From NCBI RefSeq assembly GCF_964340395.1, contig NC_135552.1, positions 1,123,001 through 1,187,000 on the forward strand: 64,000 nt of DNA. Reading direction: 5' to 3'. The translations under genes and the position numbers were made by a program. A model generated the notes under the pieces. That model searched no databases and was not told the origin of the DNA. It was given only the letters and a program-made list of their open reading frames with translations. Shown one piece after another: positions 11,251 to 23,220 of the stretch. The DNA comes from Glandiceps talaboti. Lineage: Eukaryota; Hemichordata; Enteropneusta; Spengelidae. How positions within the stretch are numbered: the first letter of the stretch is position 1; each line of letters opens with the position of its first letter.

Positions 11251-12060
11251 GCATGTGTGTGTGTAAGCAACAAAGTCAAAAACCACAAGACTAATTGCCA
11301 TGATATTTGATGGGTGTATTACCTTAGGTGTCTAGTTGAAAAATTGTTCAAATCAAAACGATCATACCTCTAAAGTGTGATTTGGGTCAAAAAATGTGAT
11401 TTTAGGTCAAAATTGTAATATTCTGTGTGTTTTGGGCAGATCGGTTCTTAGGGATGTTTAGATTAAGAGGTATTCTTGACATGATGGTGTGCAAATTAGG
11501 GCTAAAATGTGTTTTTTTTGGTCAAAAATCTATAAATCCAAAACTTCTAACAGCTTAGGCTGAAATTTGTTGGGAGAGTTCTTAGGGATGTTTAGTTTAA
11601 GAATTGTTCATGACATGATGATCCCATCTGTGATATGCAAATTAGGGTTAAAATGTGTCTCTTTGGTCAAAAATATTATATATATATATATCTTCTTTAT
11701 TACCTACTTATTAAATTTACATTTGTAGACAAAATAAATAATACATGTTTTGAGGCAGGTAAAAGGAGACCAGAAAAATAGCTACTTGCTAATCAAGTCT
11801 GTCTCCTTAGACACTGTAAATAACATTTATAAATAAATACATGACAAAATATAAAGAGGGCAGTGAAAACAAAACTAAATATCTATGAATATATGTACAT
11901 TATACATCAACATGAGTTGCAGTATATTCATATCAGGTGAACTACTGAGCAGTTTGGGCTGAAATTTAATGGAGATGTGTACATACGGTGTATTCACATC
12001 ATGGTCATCCCATCAGCAATATGTAAATTAGGCCTGACATTTTGGTCAAAACGTATGTCT
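11130..12060 (+). repeat. Repeat family A, copy 1
   Basis: A CTGTCTG microsatellite and GTGTGTGTAAG lead into AAAGTCAAAAACCAC, then tandem modules with ATGCAAATTAGGGC, TTTTGGTCAAAA and GGGATGTTTAG. The same modules recur at 22563, 28208, 38455, 52047, 55200 and 63084, so this is a dispersed family. It carries no ORF. The copy is interrupted at about 11680-11935 by a minus-strand LINE tail. Confidence 0.75.
11680..11935 (-). mobile_element. LINE 3' tail inserted in family A
   Basis: Read on the minus strand this ends in a TCTACAAATGTAAATTTAAT and AATAAAG-type tail with a TA microsatellite at the 3' end. Family A sequence resumes directly on either side (near 11670 and 11940). It is a short, 5'-truncated non-LTR insertion. 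Confidence 0.5.
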
Positions 12061-13248
12061 AAATTAAAGTGCACTGACAGCCCCATACTTTGCTCCTGCA
12101 CCAAGGCATTTTTCCTTGCTTCTTTGGATTGTCCGTCATCGAATTTTGAAGCCATTGACTGAGAGCTGTCTTTTGCAAGACCTTGAATACATTAGATAAG
12201 TGACCTTGTCATCATTGACTTTCAGAATCTCTGCTTAGATGATTTAGCCATTGGACAGAAGGCCAATTTGACTGTTGACCATTGCAATTAATTTTTACAT
12301 GCTAATCAGTGAACAATGCATTATCCAAGATCACAGCTGCAACTATGTAACACCTCATTCTGTTTAAGACTTCCCAGTCCAATGTGGAATACCATCAAAC
12401 AATAAGTCATTTTTCCATCTCGCAGTAGATCTTGCGAGATATGCAGATATGCCTAACAACAGTTGTCAAGCATGTGTTGGAGGTCAAGCTTTCTGTGTGG
12501 CCATTCATCTGAAAAAAGGCTGCCTTTTGTGACCATCTACAACCATAAGTCGTCATTGAAAACATTGAAAAATTGAAAGTACCCAAACTAAAGAGCATTT
12601 TATGAAAAATTGGTATGTCAAAAAGTTATAAGAAAAATACATCAAACTGTCATTTCCAAACTGACTGTCATTTCCGGGAAAACGTTATCAGTGCCAAACT
12701 TATGCAACATACTAGATGGCTATAACATTTCAATCTTGAGAAATGATAATTAATGACAAGCAAAATCAAGTAGTTTTGATTATTAGTACACACATGTACA
12801 TGGTAGAAGCACTTTCCGTCAAGTTTAATAGTATGCTGTGCACATAAAGTGTTGTGTACACTCTGTGTAAGCTTACTTACTACACATATTCCGTAAGCCT
12901 TTATGTACCATTGACATTTACATTGGTGACAATGGACACAAGCTAAAAGTCATACATATTTTTGGAGAAGAAATGGCCAGTTTTGTTCCTAGAGTTCAAA
13001 ATTGAACACTTCTAAATTGTCAGGAAATAATAGTCTCGTTCCTTCATAATATTTGAAGATAACATAGTGTAAAATTTGAAAACGGTCATCAGTAACTAGA
13101 CTAGGAAATCTTAATGTGGACACACATGTCAGCTATATTTATGCTTGAGTTCTTCGCAATGAACGTGTTGTAGAATTCATAGTCCAAATTCATAAAATAA
13201 AATGACATAGTATCTCCAAATGTTAATTTAAAAATACATATATTATAG
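12061..13248. other. No gene seen
   Basis: AT-rich sequence with only short ORFs and no repeat that I could match elsewhere in the window. Confidence 0.45.
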
Positions 13249-13470
13249 TTGATTTATAATTTATTGGATAAAATCAAAGACAATGAAAAAAGTTCTCCCC
13301 CATTTCCAGTGTTTTTAGCAGATGCAGATGAATTTAGCTTGTATGACAACGAATGTGAAAAATTAAAAGAGCATAAGCATGATTTATTGAAACGTTTTCG
13401 ACACCAAAATGATATCACGTACTTCATGAATACAAAGAAGTGTAACGACATTTCAAAACATTTTCCGTAA
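13249..13470 (+). CDS. Possible terminal coding exon, unknown gene
   Basis: There are 73 sense codons after an AG at 13247-13248, closed by TAA at 13468-13470. The TAA overlaps an AATAAA signal. The peptide is charged and compositionally like a real protein, with FPVFLADADEFSLYDNE and KRFRHQNDITYFMNTKK, and it has few codons typical of random AT-rich DNA. I do not recognise the family. It could be the last exon of an upstream gene or a pseudogene piece. The overlapping minus-strand ORF is taken as its shadow. Confidence 0.35.
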   Translation: MIYNLLDKIKDNEKSSPPFPVFLADADEFSLYDNECEKLKEHKHDLLKRFRHQNDITYFMNTKKCNDISKHFP

Positions 13471-13624
13471 TAAAAAGTAAAGTTATTTTGATTCAGTTTA
13501 AACATCATTACAAATGAGCCTTCCCAGTTCAAAATCTTTTTGGTAGACTACTATTATCAGACACACAAAAGACAGAAATGAATAAAAGAATAAAATGAAT
13601 GAGCTAATGTTATCAATAAACACA

Positions 13625-13990
13625 GTATGGGGGGGGGGGGGGGCTGTCGCCACAGGGCTCGCTGGCTGTAACCAGACATGTGGGACACAGATCACGGTGG
13701 TTGAGCCTCAAACGCAGACCCAACACTGTCCGATGCTTCCCCTACTTGCAGCCACGCCTCTCTGGTGGCTGGCAATACTCTGGTACCACGCCTTCCATGA
13801 TGTGAGGTCACTCAAAAAGGCGAGTGGCTTCACAACATGGTTGTTCACTGTGACACCTGCACATGAAAGTTGTCCCCCCTTATCTAATAGCACATCTTGT
13901 CTCTGAGTCATCATTTATTGGCATTCATACATGACATTGTATAGCAATTTTGTGGCCTGGCAGGCAAGACGTCCTATAATCATAGGGCCT
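13625..13990. other. GC-rich patch, unassigned
   Basis: Base composition rises sharply against the surrounding AT-rich DNA. Both strands have open frames of 68-103 codons; the minus-strand reading has LSDLTSWKAWYQSIASH. A 15-base G run (13629-13643) opens it. I cannot name a family. It may be a transposon coding fragment. Confidence 0.3.
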
Positions 13991-15084
13991 GCGATCCCTC
14001 AAGTGGATCCAACTCTAATGCAAAATGTAATATTTTCAATGCCGTTTTGAAAAGTTTTGTTGAAACTGATTTCACTAAGACCAAAGGAAAGGCAACACGG
14101 TCAATTTCAGCCAGCTCTTCATCTGCACCCAGACGGCCATAAATTGTTGTCTGAGGGTTGTTAATGAAACCCCAGCAAGTCAGTGACTTACTTTCCCCAT
14201 ATTTGTAAAGTTTGCTTCACTTGATCTACCATAAACAATATATGCGACGGCGTTGAGAAAAATGGTGTTGCCAAGTGTTAGACACTTCAGTTTGACCACC
14301 CTAGCATGGTTGCTATGCATTCAATGGGATATTGTGGGATCTAGTGAGATCTGTTGCAAGACGGAAAATGGCTTATTGAACCTTCAAAGTAAACCTGCCA
14401 CACTTAGAAGCAAGAGAGCTAGAATACTGAACTGAAACAAAGGGATATTAGAATAGTCTCACCAAGCCCCAGATCAAGATGTACTACACATTCAAAAGTC
14501 AATGGGTAAATTTCAACTATCTCATCCAGATTAAATTATCACCAGTAAGCGACCACAGTTCCTCTGTCATTCATAAACAAAGACAGCTCTTACTTACAAC
14601 TTGGAACATCCTTTCTGTCCGATAGTTTGAGGATGGGGATTTTGATCCATTTTAGTTCTCATCTGACAATCAATTTTACTTTTAATCGAATCTGTTTTGC
14701 ACTCCAAAATAAATATATTTCGGAAAAAATATCCAATTGTGAAATTTAAGAATTTGTGCTCCTAGCATATGCATGGCATATTATTCACAGTTCAAATACT
14801 GGTTTCTACTAGTGTTGTTGTTATTGTTGTTAGCCTTTTACCATGCAAGATAATAAAGTGTTGATTAAAGAGCAATTTTCTTAATACACACTGGCCTTGT
14901 ATTCACAGTACTATATACTATGGTACTACCATACATACTGATTTAATATTGATTGCGCTGGCTGTAACAATTATCAACTTTGGCCACTTTAGTTAGAAGG
15001 GGTGGGGGTCCTGAGGTCTTTTAGCCTACATTGAACTATAATTGATTTCGCCCCTAAGGCAGCTAGCTGAGAGTGAAGATTAAT
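13991..15084. other. No gene seen
   Basis: AT-rich sequence with scattered stops and a short TTGTTGTTATTGTTGTTAG tract near 14810. No coding motif was found. Confidence 0.4.
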
Positions 15085-16167
15085 ATATAAATGAAAAAGC
15101 CATTGATAATGAGCACATACTTGCTGAATATACTCCATCTGGCTATATTTACAAACATCTACCTTGAGTGGAAACAACTGGTGGCAGATTAGCCATTATA
15201 CACATGGCATCATTGAAGTTGGGTTCCTGGAAACCAAACCAATCTGTTAAGTCATTTGGAGCAGCTGAAGCTACAATTCTTCACTGGGGAATCTCTTTAA
15301 AGATGTTAATCATATGTCGACCACCACCTTCCGTTAAAAACAAATCATCAGTTTCTCAATTCATGACAGAATTTAGTTCTACATTGGCAAGATTCGTTAT
15401 ATGTCCAAGTCATCTCTACATTGTCAGTGATTTCAACCTACACATCGATGATACAAGTCATCCCAGCTACGAGGAAATTTAATGAGATCATTGTCACATC
15501 TAATTTGACACAATTGTACATGAATTCACTCACATTAAAGGACACACACTGGATCTAATTATGTCTAATTCTCCAACAAATATCAATAATACTTTCTTCA
15601 ATTTCACTGGACTCTCAGATCGCAATCCTGTCCATGCCGTTCTTATATTTCGTAAACCTTCACTTTCAAGACGTTAAATAACTTTTCGATGTATCTCAAC
15701 GACCTCAGTGGAAGACTTCACCCATGATTTGATTTCGCTCCCAGATTTCATGTCAACACCAACAGACCTCTCTTCTGCCATAGCATCATACAACACACAC
15801 ATCTTACTCAGCTTCTGGAAATCCATGCTCCTCTGAAAAGGTGGACTGCCACTATACATTCTGATATTAAATGGTATACACCCGAAGTTGATGTGGCCAA
15901 GAAGAAGAGAACAGCTGAACATCTGTGGCTCACTACTTTGCTAGAAGTACATCGCCAGATTTTCCAAGAAGAATGCAGAAATGTTAGCTGCGTATTCAAG
16001 AAAGCGAAAAAGGAATATTACTCAAATTTAATGAGTGACAGCAAGGATAACCAGATATCACTATTTCGCATATTTTAAAGCTTATCCGGCAAGCAGCAAC
16101 AGAATTCTCTCCCTAATCGTACATCTGTCAAGGAACTCGGTGATCAATTCAGTCACTATTTCATCAA
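15085..16167 (+). pseudogene. LINE endonuclease and linker (block 1)
   Basis: Endonuclease motifs include EHILAEYTPSGY (near 15110-15145), GGRLAIIH, CRPPPSVKNK (near 15319), HLYIVSDFNLHID (catalytic block, near 15413-15450), HTLDLIMS and the SDR-N-VH end block (near 15618-15640). The linker to RT follows (TPEVDVAKKKRTAEHLW, FKKAKKEYYSN near 15995-16025). A TAA at 15481 and a frame change interrupt it. Block 1 stops near 16167, where family B starts. Confidence 0.85.
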
Positions 16168-17400
16168 CAAAACCAGATTTAAACTGAATGCCTCCCGTAA
16201 GGGAATCACTAATTATGCAAATAACTCATTAAACGAATAAAACTATGGTAACAGGCTTTGTTTTTTGGACAAGCGTGCTTTCTTAGGTTAATGTATGTAA
16301 GAGTGTATGATACTGCTTGATGCAGTCTTAAGATATAGCCTAATTACCGAAAATCATTAATTATGCAAATTATTCATTAACACTGTAAGGTACATCAACT
16401 AACTTTATAGGACATGCACAATTTGTTATGGTTAATGTATGTACTGAATTGTATTGAAATTGAAGCATGCAGTCGTAAAATATAGCCTAATTACCAAGAA
16501 TCATTAATTATGCAAATTATTCATTAACACTGAAAGGTACACCAACAAGCTTTACAGGACATATGCGGTTGTTATGTTGAACGTGTGTACTGAATTATAT
16601 TGGAATTGAAGTATGTATTCTTAAGATATAGCCTAATTACCGAAAATCATTAATTATGCAAATTATTCATTAACACTGTACGGTGCATCAACAAACTTGA
16701 TAGGACATATGTGTTTTCTTATGGTTAACGTATGTACTAAATTATGTTGAATTTGAAGTATGTATTCTTAAGATATAGCCTAATTACCAAAAATAATTAA
16801 TTATGCAAATTATTCATTAACACTGTACGGTGCATCAACAAACTTGATAGGACATATGTGTTTTCTTATGGTTAACGTATGTACTTGTTGTTGTTGTATG
16901 TTGTTGTATTTTATTTATTAACGTGTCCTATGTGGACTTAAAGTATACATTTGTTTATATGATCTGGTACAATTGTTCATAACACTTGCCACATCCAGCC
17001 CCTTGGGCTTATAAGACACAAATCCAATTTGTTGCAAAATAAATGAAATTATGTTGAATTTGTAGTATGTATTCTTAAGATATAGCCTAAATACCTAAAG
17101 TAATTAATTATGCAAATTAGTCATTAACGCTGTAAGACACATTAACGAATTTTATAGGACAAATGTATGTTGTTATGTTTAACGAATATACTAAATTATA
17201 TTGAAATTGAAGTATGCAGTCTTAAGATATTACGTAATTAGTTGATTTCATTAATATGCAAATTTCTCTAATTAAACATTAACAGATCTGGCTCAAAACC
17301 TAATCAGGTCTAGCTATTACCCTAAAGATTATATATCCCAAATTTCATTACAATTGAGCCAGCCGATTTGTAGAAAATGATGACACAGACAGACAGACAG

Positions 17401-17436
<36 letters not shown>

Positions 17437-17475
17437 TCCCCTTTTAATACCTCCCGTACCCTTATGGGAGGTAAT
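16168..17475 (+). mobile_element. Repeat family B element inserted in the LINE
   Basis: The outer ends include CCTCCCGTAAGGG (16191-16203) and its inverted partner CCCTTATGGGAGG (17459-17471, one mismatch). The preceding motif AACCAGATTTAAACTGAATG recurs at the end of other copies (25840-25857, 27733-27750, both reversed). The interior is five or more tandem units of roughly 165-180 bp, each with ATTAATTATGCAAATTA and GATATAGCCTAATTACC, and no coding capacity. AACAA on both sides may be the target duplication. A CA microsatellite lies at 17390-17427. Confidence 0.75.
16884..17045 (-). mobile_element. Short non-LTR tail inserted in family B
   Basis: Read on the minus strand it ends AAATAAAATACAACAACAT with further CAACAA units, a retroposon-type tail. 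Family B modules are interrupted at its two edges, which marks it as a later insertion. Confidence 0.5.
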
Positions 17476-18302
17476 AACAATACACTTCAACCTTGATACT
17501 ATTGATAAAACCTCATCAACTGTCAATGATCTGGAAACTGCTACTTCAGTTACATTCTCTACCTTCCAACATGTCAGTGCAGATGATAGTGGAGAAATGT
17601 TTGCAAAATCACCTGTTGGTGATTATATGCACAATAGTCAACTTGTCCCTCACACATGGAATAGTTCCAGAATCACTAAAAAAAGGCAATTGTCAAACCC
17701 ATTCTCAAGAAGTTGTCACTTGAACTATAGACCCATTTCAAAACTTCCCCTTCCTATCAAAGGTACTTGAGAAAGTGGTAGCTGCTGAACTCAATACATA
17801 TTTATTGTCCAATAGATTACTAGAACCTTGTCAATCAGCTTATAGGAAATATCATAGTCAGGTCCTGGTCCTCTTAGATCTGTCAGTCACCTTCGATACC
17901 ATAGATCATGATGTACTAATTTCAAGATTGTCCAAGCTTGGTATTACAGGTACAAGGCATAATATCAGAAACCAAACATTTGCCGTAAGGCTCTGTGCTT
18001 GGGCCACTCTTATTCTGTCTATACATATCACAACTTGGAAAGCTAATCCAACATCACAATCTCAATTTGAAACATTATGCAGATGACAACCATATTTATC
18101 AATATCTTTCCAAATCAGACACATCAACTACTGTAAGTAAGATGGAAACTGCTACTGCAGATGATACATGTATCATTTAAAGCATGGATGACCTAAATAA
18201 ATTACAGCTAAATGATGGCAAAACTAATGTCCTCACCTTATCAGGTTTCAGTTCAACAGGCTTCCTCATCACATCAACATTGGATCATGTTCTGTGCATT
18301 TA
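17476..18302 (+). pseudogene. LINE reverse transcriptase (block 2)
   Basis: The reading gives IVNLSLTHGIVPESLKKG, NYRPISKLP, EKVVAAELNTYLLSNRLLE, CQSAYRKYHS, LDLSVTFDTIDHDVLISRL (motif A, about 17874-17935), [14 protein letters not shown] and HYADD (catalytic box, about 18071-18087). These match L2/CR1 RT blocks in order. Frame changes occur near 17700, 17870 and 17990. The block ends at 18302, where the DNA transposon interrupts it. Confidence 0.9.
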
Positions 18303-19400
18303 TAGTCAGGGCGCCAAGGCCAAAAAATTGAAAAAAAATTGCCCGGCTTGAAGTACAAAATTTGACATCATGTTTTGTTAGAATAATATCTGGGCCTTCA
18401 GAAAACTGATGTTGCCCCTCTGGATTCGCTTGCGCAAACTCACAGGAGACGGTTTCCATGGTAACATTAACATTATTTGGAAGGATGCTAAAACATTAAA
18501 ACGTCACATCTCGCGACCCAGAAATGATATAATCATGATTAAAGTATGTTTATATATATTTTAGGGGACAGGGTGCTCAATGATTACATGACCTTTTCAA
18601 TTCAAGGTCAGGGCCATAGTCGAAATTCAAGGTCACCTTAATTTGTTGCACTTTTATCGAAACATTCACTGAAACGTTTCTGTATACTTCCATCAGATAT
18701 GACTGGTAAAGCTGTAAGTCGGTCAGAAAATGGCCAAACATACAATCTTTCAGAAAAACGTGAAAAAGTATATATGAAGTTGTTTTGCAGGAAAAAGCTG
18801 TAACCAAGACAACTGCTGTCAATATCCCCTGTTATACCACAGTGTTAATGTACTAACCTGAAAGTGCTATTGACCTAATGTAAGTGTTTGTATTCAGGGT
18901 TTTGGGGAAAAGCAATTCACTGATTACATGATCCTTTCGATCCAAGGTCAAGGTCATTGTCAAAATTCAAGGTCATTTTAATTTTTTGTAATTATTAAAA
19001 TACTGTCGGAATCTTTTCTATAGCTAACATCAGATATGATCTTTACAGATGAAAATCGCTCAGAAAATAGCAAATTATATAGCCTTTCAGGAAAAATACA
19101 ACAAAGGCATACTGAGCTGCTTTTATTACAAACTTTTGTTACGAAGACAACTGCTATCAAGATCACCAAAATATGAAGGTACTGAATATCGCAGCATACC
19201 GAAGTGCTACAGATATGATGCAAGTGTCTATAATTGGATTTAGGGGACGGGCAACACACTTATCACATGATCTTTTCGATCCAAGGTCAAGGTCATAGTC
19301 TAATTACAAGGTCACCTCAATTTTTCACTTTTATCGAAACACCCACATAGGTTTTTTGCTATAAACCACTGAAGACATCAGATAGCAAATCGATAGCAAA
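18303..19400 (+). repeat. Left inverted repeat with tandem sub-units
   Basis: Three related units start near 18566, 18900 and 19244. Each begins with a GGGG-AC-GGG-like block followed by ATTACATGA, CCAAGGTCAAGGTCAT and TTCAAGGTCA. Their inverted counterparts lie at 21130-21230 and 21500-21590. Confidence 0.75.
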
Positions 19401-20289
19401 TTATATAGTCATAAATTTTGTAGCAAAAGCATATTCAGGGTCTACTATGGGGTAAGGGAATTTTCTAAAAAGGGGTTCTGAAAAGGAATGACGCCTGTAC
19501 AACCAAGTACTATAAAGATAGCAACTCCTACTTTATTGACATCTAACAAAAAACCTACAGATCACACAGAAATGAAGGTTTTCCTACATTCCATACATTT
19601 GGCTCAAATTTGATATTGACCTTCATTTGATTGGTCAATTAGGAAAATATAGGATTGGTTAGTAGAGATTGTTTAGACTTTAGATTAACTAATTTGACGT
19701 AACCTGATTGGTTATGTAAATTGCAGTCAGGATCCTACATCTGACTCAAGCTTGGTGTATATTCAAGCTCAGTGTATATTTCATTCCCAATACTTACAAA
19801 AGTTTGTAACCAGGACTAAAGTTGAGGTACATAATTATATAAAAAACGAAAACGGTGTATTTCTCAAGGTCTCAAAGCTCTACTGGCAACTCACTGAATA
19901 CATACGGTTTCAGTCAAAAGGTGATCACATCGCATTTTGAGGCTTTACATGTATAGTGTTAAAGGAATTTTGACAATGCTTCTCCTGCTGTTGCTTCTAG
20001 ATAGTATATGTGGTTTCCATTGATTTTAGTCTGTTAAAGGACGTTGTTTTCATATTTAATTTTTTACTACAGATATTTCAGACGGATTATGCACGAGAAA
20101 TCATTCATCTTTCTGATTAGTTACATTTCTTTAATTTTTGTTGGGAACTTTTGTGTGGGAATGAATGCCAGCCCTTTACCAAGTGATTTTATTTTATATT
20201 AAAGCTATTTCATTATTGGTAAGACGACATGTTATACAATTTGAATATTCATGGTACAGATAAAGTTAATTGTCAATATTTTCAAATTC

Positions 20290-20730
20290 CTGAATATTCA
20301 TCTTTCACATCGACTGTCTTGGCAAACAAATACTGAACACCTCATAAGAAAGCACAACAGCGTCTTTATTTTCTGAGACGTTTAAAGAAATTTGAAATGA
20401 GTCGTGGTTGTATTTTAGTCATTTCTTACCGCACTGTCGTAGAGAGTCTGGTTTAACAACATCACCTGCACTTGAGAGAGTCGTCCGGACAGCACAGAGA
20501 ATCATCACAGAATCACCTTCCTTACAATCAATATATCAAATGATTCCAGATCCATTTGTGAAGCTACATCCATCATTAAGGATTCAAGTCATCCAGCACA
20601 TACACTTTTTGAACTGTTACCCTCGGGTAGGTGGTACAGGAGTATCAAAACGAAATCAGAACGTTTTAGAGATCTTTTATCAATCTGCGATTCACATTTT
20701 AAACCAGTCCTAGGATATTTTACCATTTGT
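20290..20730 (+). mobile_element. LINE C-terminal fragment inside the DNA transposon
   Basis: The reading AQQRLYFLRRLKKFEMSRG near 20358-20405, then VVESL, LERVVRTAQRII (near 20473-20510), PSLQSIY and, after a frame change, FELLPSGR-like sequence and NRF-SF-PSAI is the standard C terminus of a LINE RT protein. It belongs to a different LINE group from the host LINE. It is 5'-truncated and broken by several frameshifts. Confidence 0.7.
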
Positions 20731-21850
20731 TTTAGTTTCATGTTATTTGTCTCTGCATTTTTATCTTTAGCATCATGTATATTTATATTTTAAATCGTTT
20801 GATGTCTTACATTAATTTTAGCTCTTGCTTTTATATTTCAGTTGCATTTTCCTTCCAATGTTTTATCAATTATTGCTTTCTTTCCAATCTTTGGTTTTCA
20901 ATTTTATTTATCTCTTTTTATGAGTGTACGTGGAAAGCCAATTTCTAATGCATTTTAAGCCAATGGCAATACAGTTATACGCTAACATCATTTTGTTGAC
21001 CCGGTAATTTCATTTGTGTAATTTAAAAGCAACGTCCAATATATTTTTGTCATAATCTTTCTATTATGACTTTCTGTAGCATATAACATTATTATAATTG
21101 TATTTATTGTAATGTTTCGGTGATTTGTTGATAAAAACTAAAAAATTACCATGACCTTGAATTTTTGGCTATGACCTTGACCTTGGATCAAAAAGATCAT
21201 GTGTTCAGTGAGTTGCCCATTCCCTAAAACCCATGTGCAGACACTTCGGTCAAATCTATAGGACTTGGGGACCTTGAGATCTTCAGTATTGTCATATTTT
21301 TCACAATTGCAAATCTTAATATCAGTTGTCTTGGTAACAGGATTTTGTAATAAAGCATTTCCAAATAGGCTTTTACTGTATTTTTCCAGAAAGACTATAT
21401 CATTTGCTATATTTATGACTGATTTTCAGCAATAACAACTATGCCTGATGTTTGTTATATAAAACCTTCCGCCAGAGGTTTAATAAAAATATAGAAAAAA
21501 TAAGATGACCTTGAATTTTCGTTATGACGTTGACCTTTGATCGGAAAGGTCATATGATCAATGAGTTGCCCGTCTCCCCAAACATATATACACATACTTT
21601 GATTATGATTATAGCACTTCTGGAGCCTGATAAATGACGTTTTTTAACGTTTTGCATCCTTCAAAATTATCTCACAGTTACCATGGAAACTGCCTCCTGT
21701 GAGTTTTTGCAAGAGAGTCTAGAGTGGCAACATTAGTTTTATGAAGGCCCAGATATTACTCTAACCAAATATGGTGTCAAAAATTGTACTTCAAACCGTG
21801 TAAGGTAACTCCTGTTTTAAGCCACTTTTTGGACCTTGGCGTCCTGACTA

Positions 21851-22562
21851 TTAGTGGATTCACATTGGTTTAACATTTGATGACCGTTATAATCTCAAGA
21901 AGCACATCTGTTTGACTTTTAGATCAGTCCTTTTTCACCTCCGGACAATAGGTCATATATGCCAGTATCTTACAAAGGAAGTTTGTTAGAAACTTCATCG
22001 AAACTTGACTACTGCAATGCCCTTCTGTATAGGCGTCCAGCTAAAGACATTGTCCCTCTTCAACATGCCCAAAATACAGCAGCTAGGATTGTGTCACATA
22101 CAAAGAAAACAGATTACATCACACCGGTTCTTTCTGATCTTCACTGGCTACCTGTCAATTAAAGGATTCAATGCAAAGTGCTACTGATCACCTACAAGGC
22201 ACTCAATAACACTACTCCTGGTTACATCGCTGACTTGATTAACACTAACAGTAAACCTGCAACTCGTTCACTTTGCTCAAATATCAAAAATTCACTTCAT
22301 GTACCCCGTTGCAATACGAAGTCATACGGTGAGTGTGCATTCTCGCGAGCAGCGCCAGTCTTATGGAACAGTATACCACTTGAACTTCGTTCTTCACCAA
22401 CTGTCGATAAATTCAAGGACATCAAGACACATCTGTTTACAAGAGCTTTCTAACTTTTTACAATGATGTACTATTGTTCCTGTTCAGCACCATAGAACAT
22501 TATATTGTATTGGATTTTGGCACTGTACAAATTCTTTTGATTGATTGATTGATTGATTGATA
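21851..22562 (+). pseudogene. LINE RT C terminus and tail (block 3)
   Basis: TFDDRYNLKKH opens the block (near 21875-21905), followed by KLDYCNALLYRRPA (near 21998), LQHAQNTAARIV, YITPVLSDLHWLPV (near 22115-22160), LLITYKALNNTTPGYIADLI (22178 on) and FSRAAPVLWNSIPLELRSSP up to a TAA at 22451-22453. The 3' end is a TTGA microsatellite at 22535-22562. These are the classical C-terminal blocks of L2/CR1 elements. Confidence 0.9.
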
Positions 22563-23220
22563 TCTTGAAAACTGCATTGTGAATGGGGCTGAAACTTTTT
22601 TCTGGAGGTGCTATTCTGCAGTTATTATTCAAAACATTTTGACACAGCTGGCTCTAGCAAACCACGACCATGCCCTTAGCAACAGTGAAATAATGATGCA
22701 TATTACAAGGATAACAACAGGGATGGGTACACAAGACTTTACTGAATAAGGAATGAAAAAATATATAAATATGCCTAGCAACAAGACCACACCCATAGCA
22801 ACAGCCAAATGATGGTTTACATTGCAAAGATGAAAACTGGGAAGGGTAGGCAAGTGAATAAATCATCATAATAACAGTAATAGCACTTGTAAAGCGCCAA
22901 ATATCCTAAAGGTTCATATGTGCTGAAGCACTATCAAAGCGATAAAAACTGCAAAGTCACATGTAATAAAAGTCACTATTATGATAAAGAAGAACCACTT
23001 GTAAAAAGTCACTATAAAGAGTCACCTGTAATAAAGATTCCCAAAATGCATGCAAATATCCCTAGCATCAAGACCACACCCATAACAACAGTCAAATGGT
23101 GGTGTATATTTCAAAGATACCAATAGGCATGAGTATAGGCACATGAATAAAGATTCAAAAATGTACTCAAATATGCTTAGCAACAAGACCATGCCCATAG
23201 TAACAGCCATATACAGTTGT
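22563..23220 (+). repeat. Repeat family A, copy 2
   Basis: It opens with ATCTTGAAAACTGCATTGTG and then holds three modules of roughly 110-200 bp built on GACCATGCCCATAGCAACAG, GATAACAACAGGGATGGGTA and CAAATATGCCTAGCAACA. It directly follows the LINE tail. Confidence 0.7.

Larger units (their letters stand above)
18303..21850. mobile_element. DNA transposon with long inverted repeats, 3.55 kb
   Basis: TAGTCAGGGCGCCAAGG at the left mirrors CCTTGGCGTCCTGACTA at the right. Similarity continues inward for about 700 bp on each side, including GGGCCTTCA and GGTTTCCATGGTAAC. A TTA on both flanks (18300-18302 and 21851-21853) is a likely target duplication, though a TA duplication fits too. The subterminal parts contain units of about 335 bp repeated three times on the left and twice on the right. 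No transposase was found, so the copy is non-autonomous. Superfamily not assigned. Confidence 0.85.
15085..22562 (+). mobile_element. L2/CR1-like LINE split by two later insertions
   Basis: Three blocks read as one LINE in order: endonuclease and linker 15085-16167, RT fingers and palm 17476-18302, and RT C terminus plus tail 21851-22562. The tail is a run of TTGA units, as in L2-type elements. The gaps are filled by a family B element and by a 3.5-kb DNA transposon, each with its own inverted ends. Stops and frameshifts are present in all three blocks. Confidence 0.85.

Noticed and set aside
18978-19259. ORFs of 64-93 codons in the DNA transposon as a transposase
   Set aside because: They fall within the repeated sub-terminal units and show no DDE/D or other catalytic motif.
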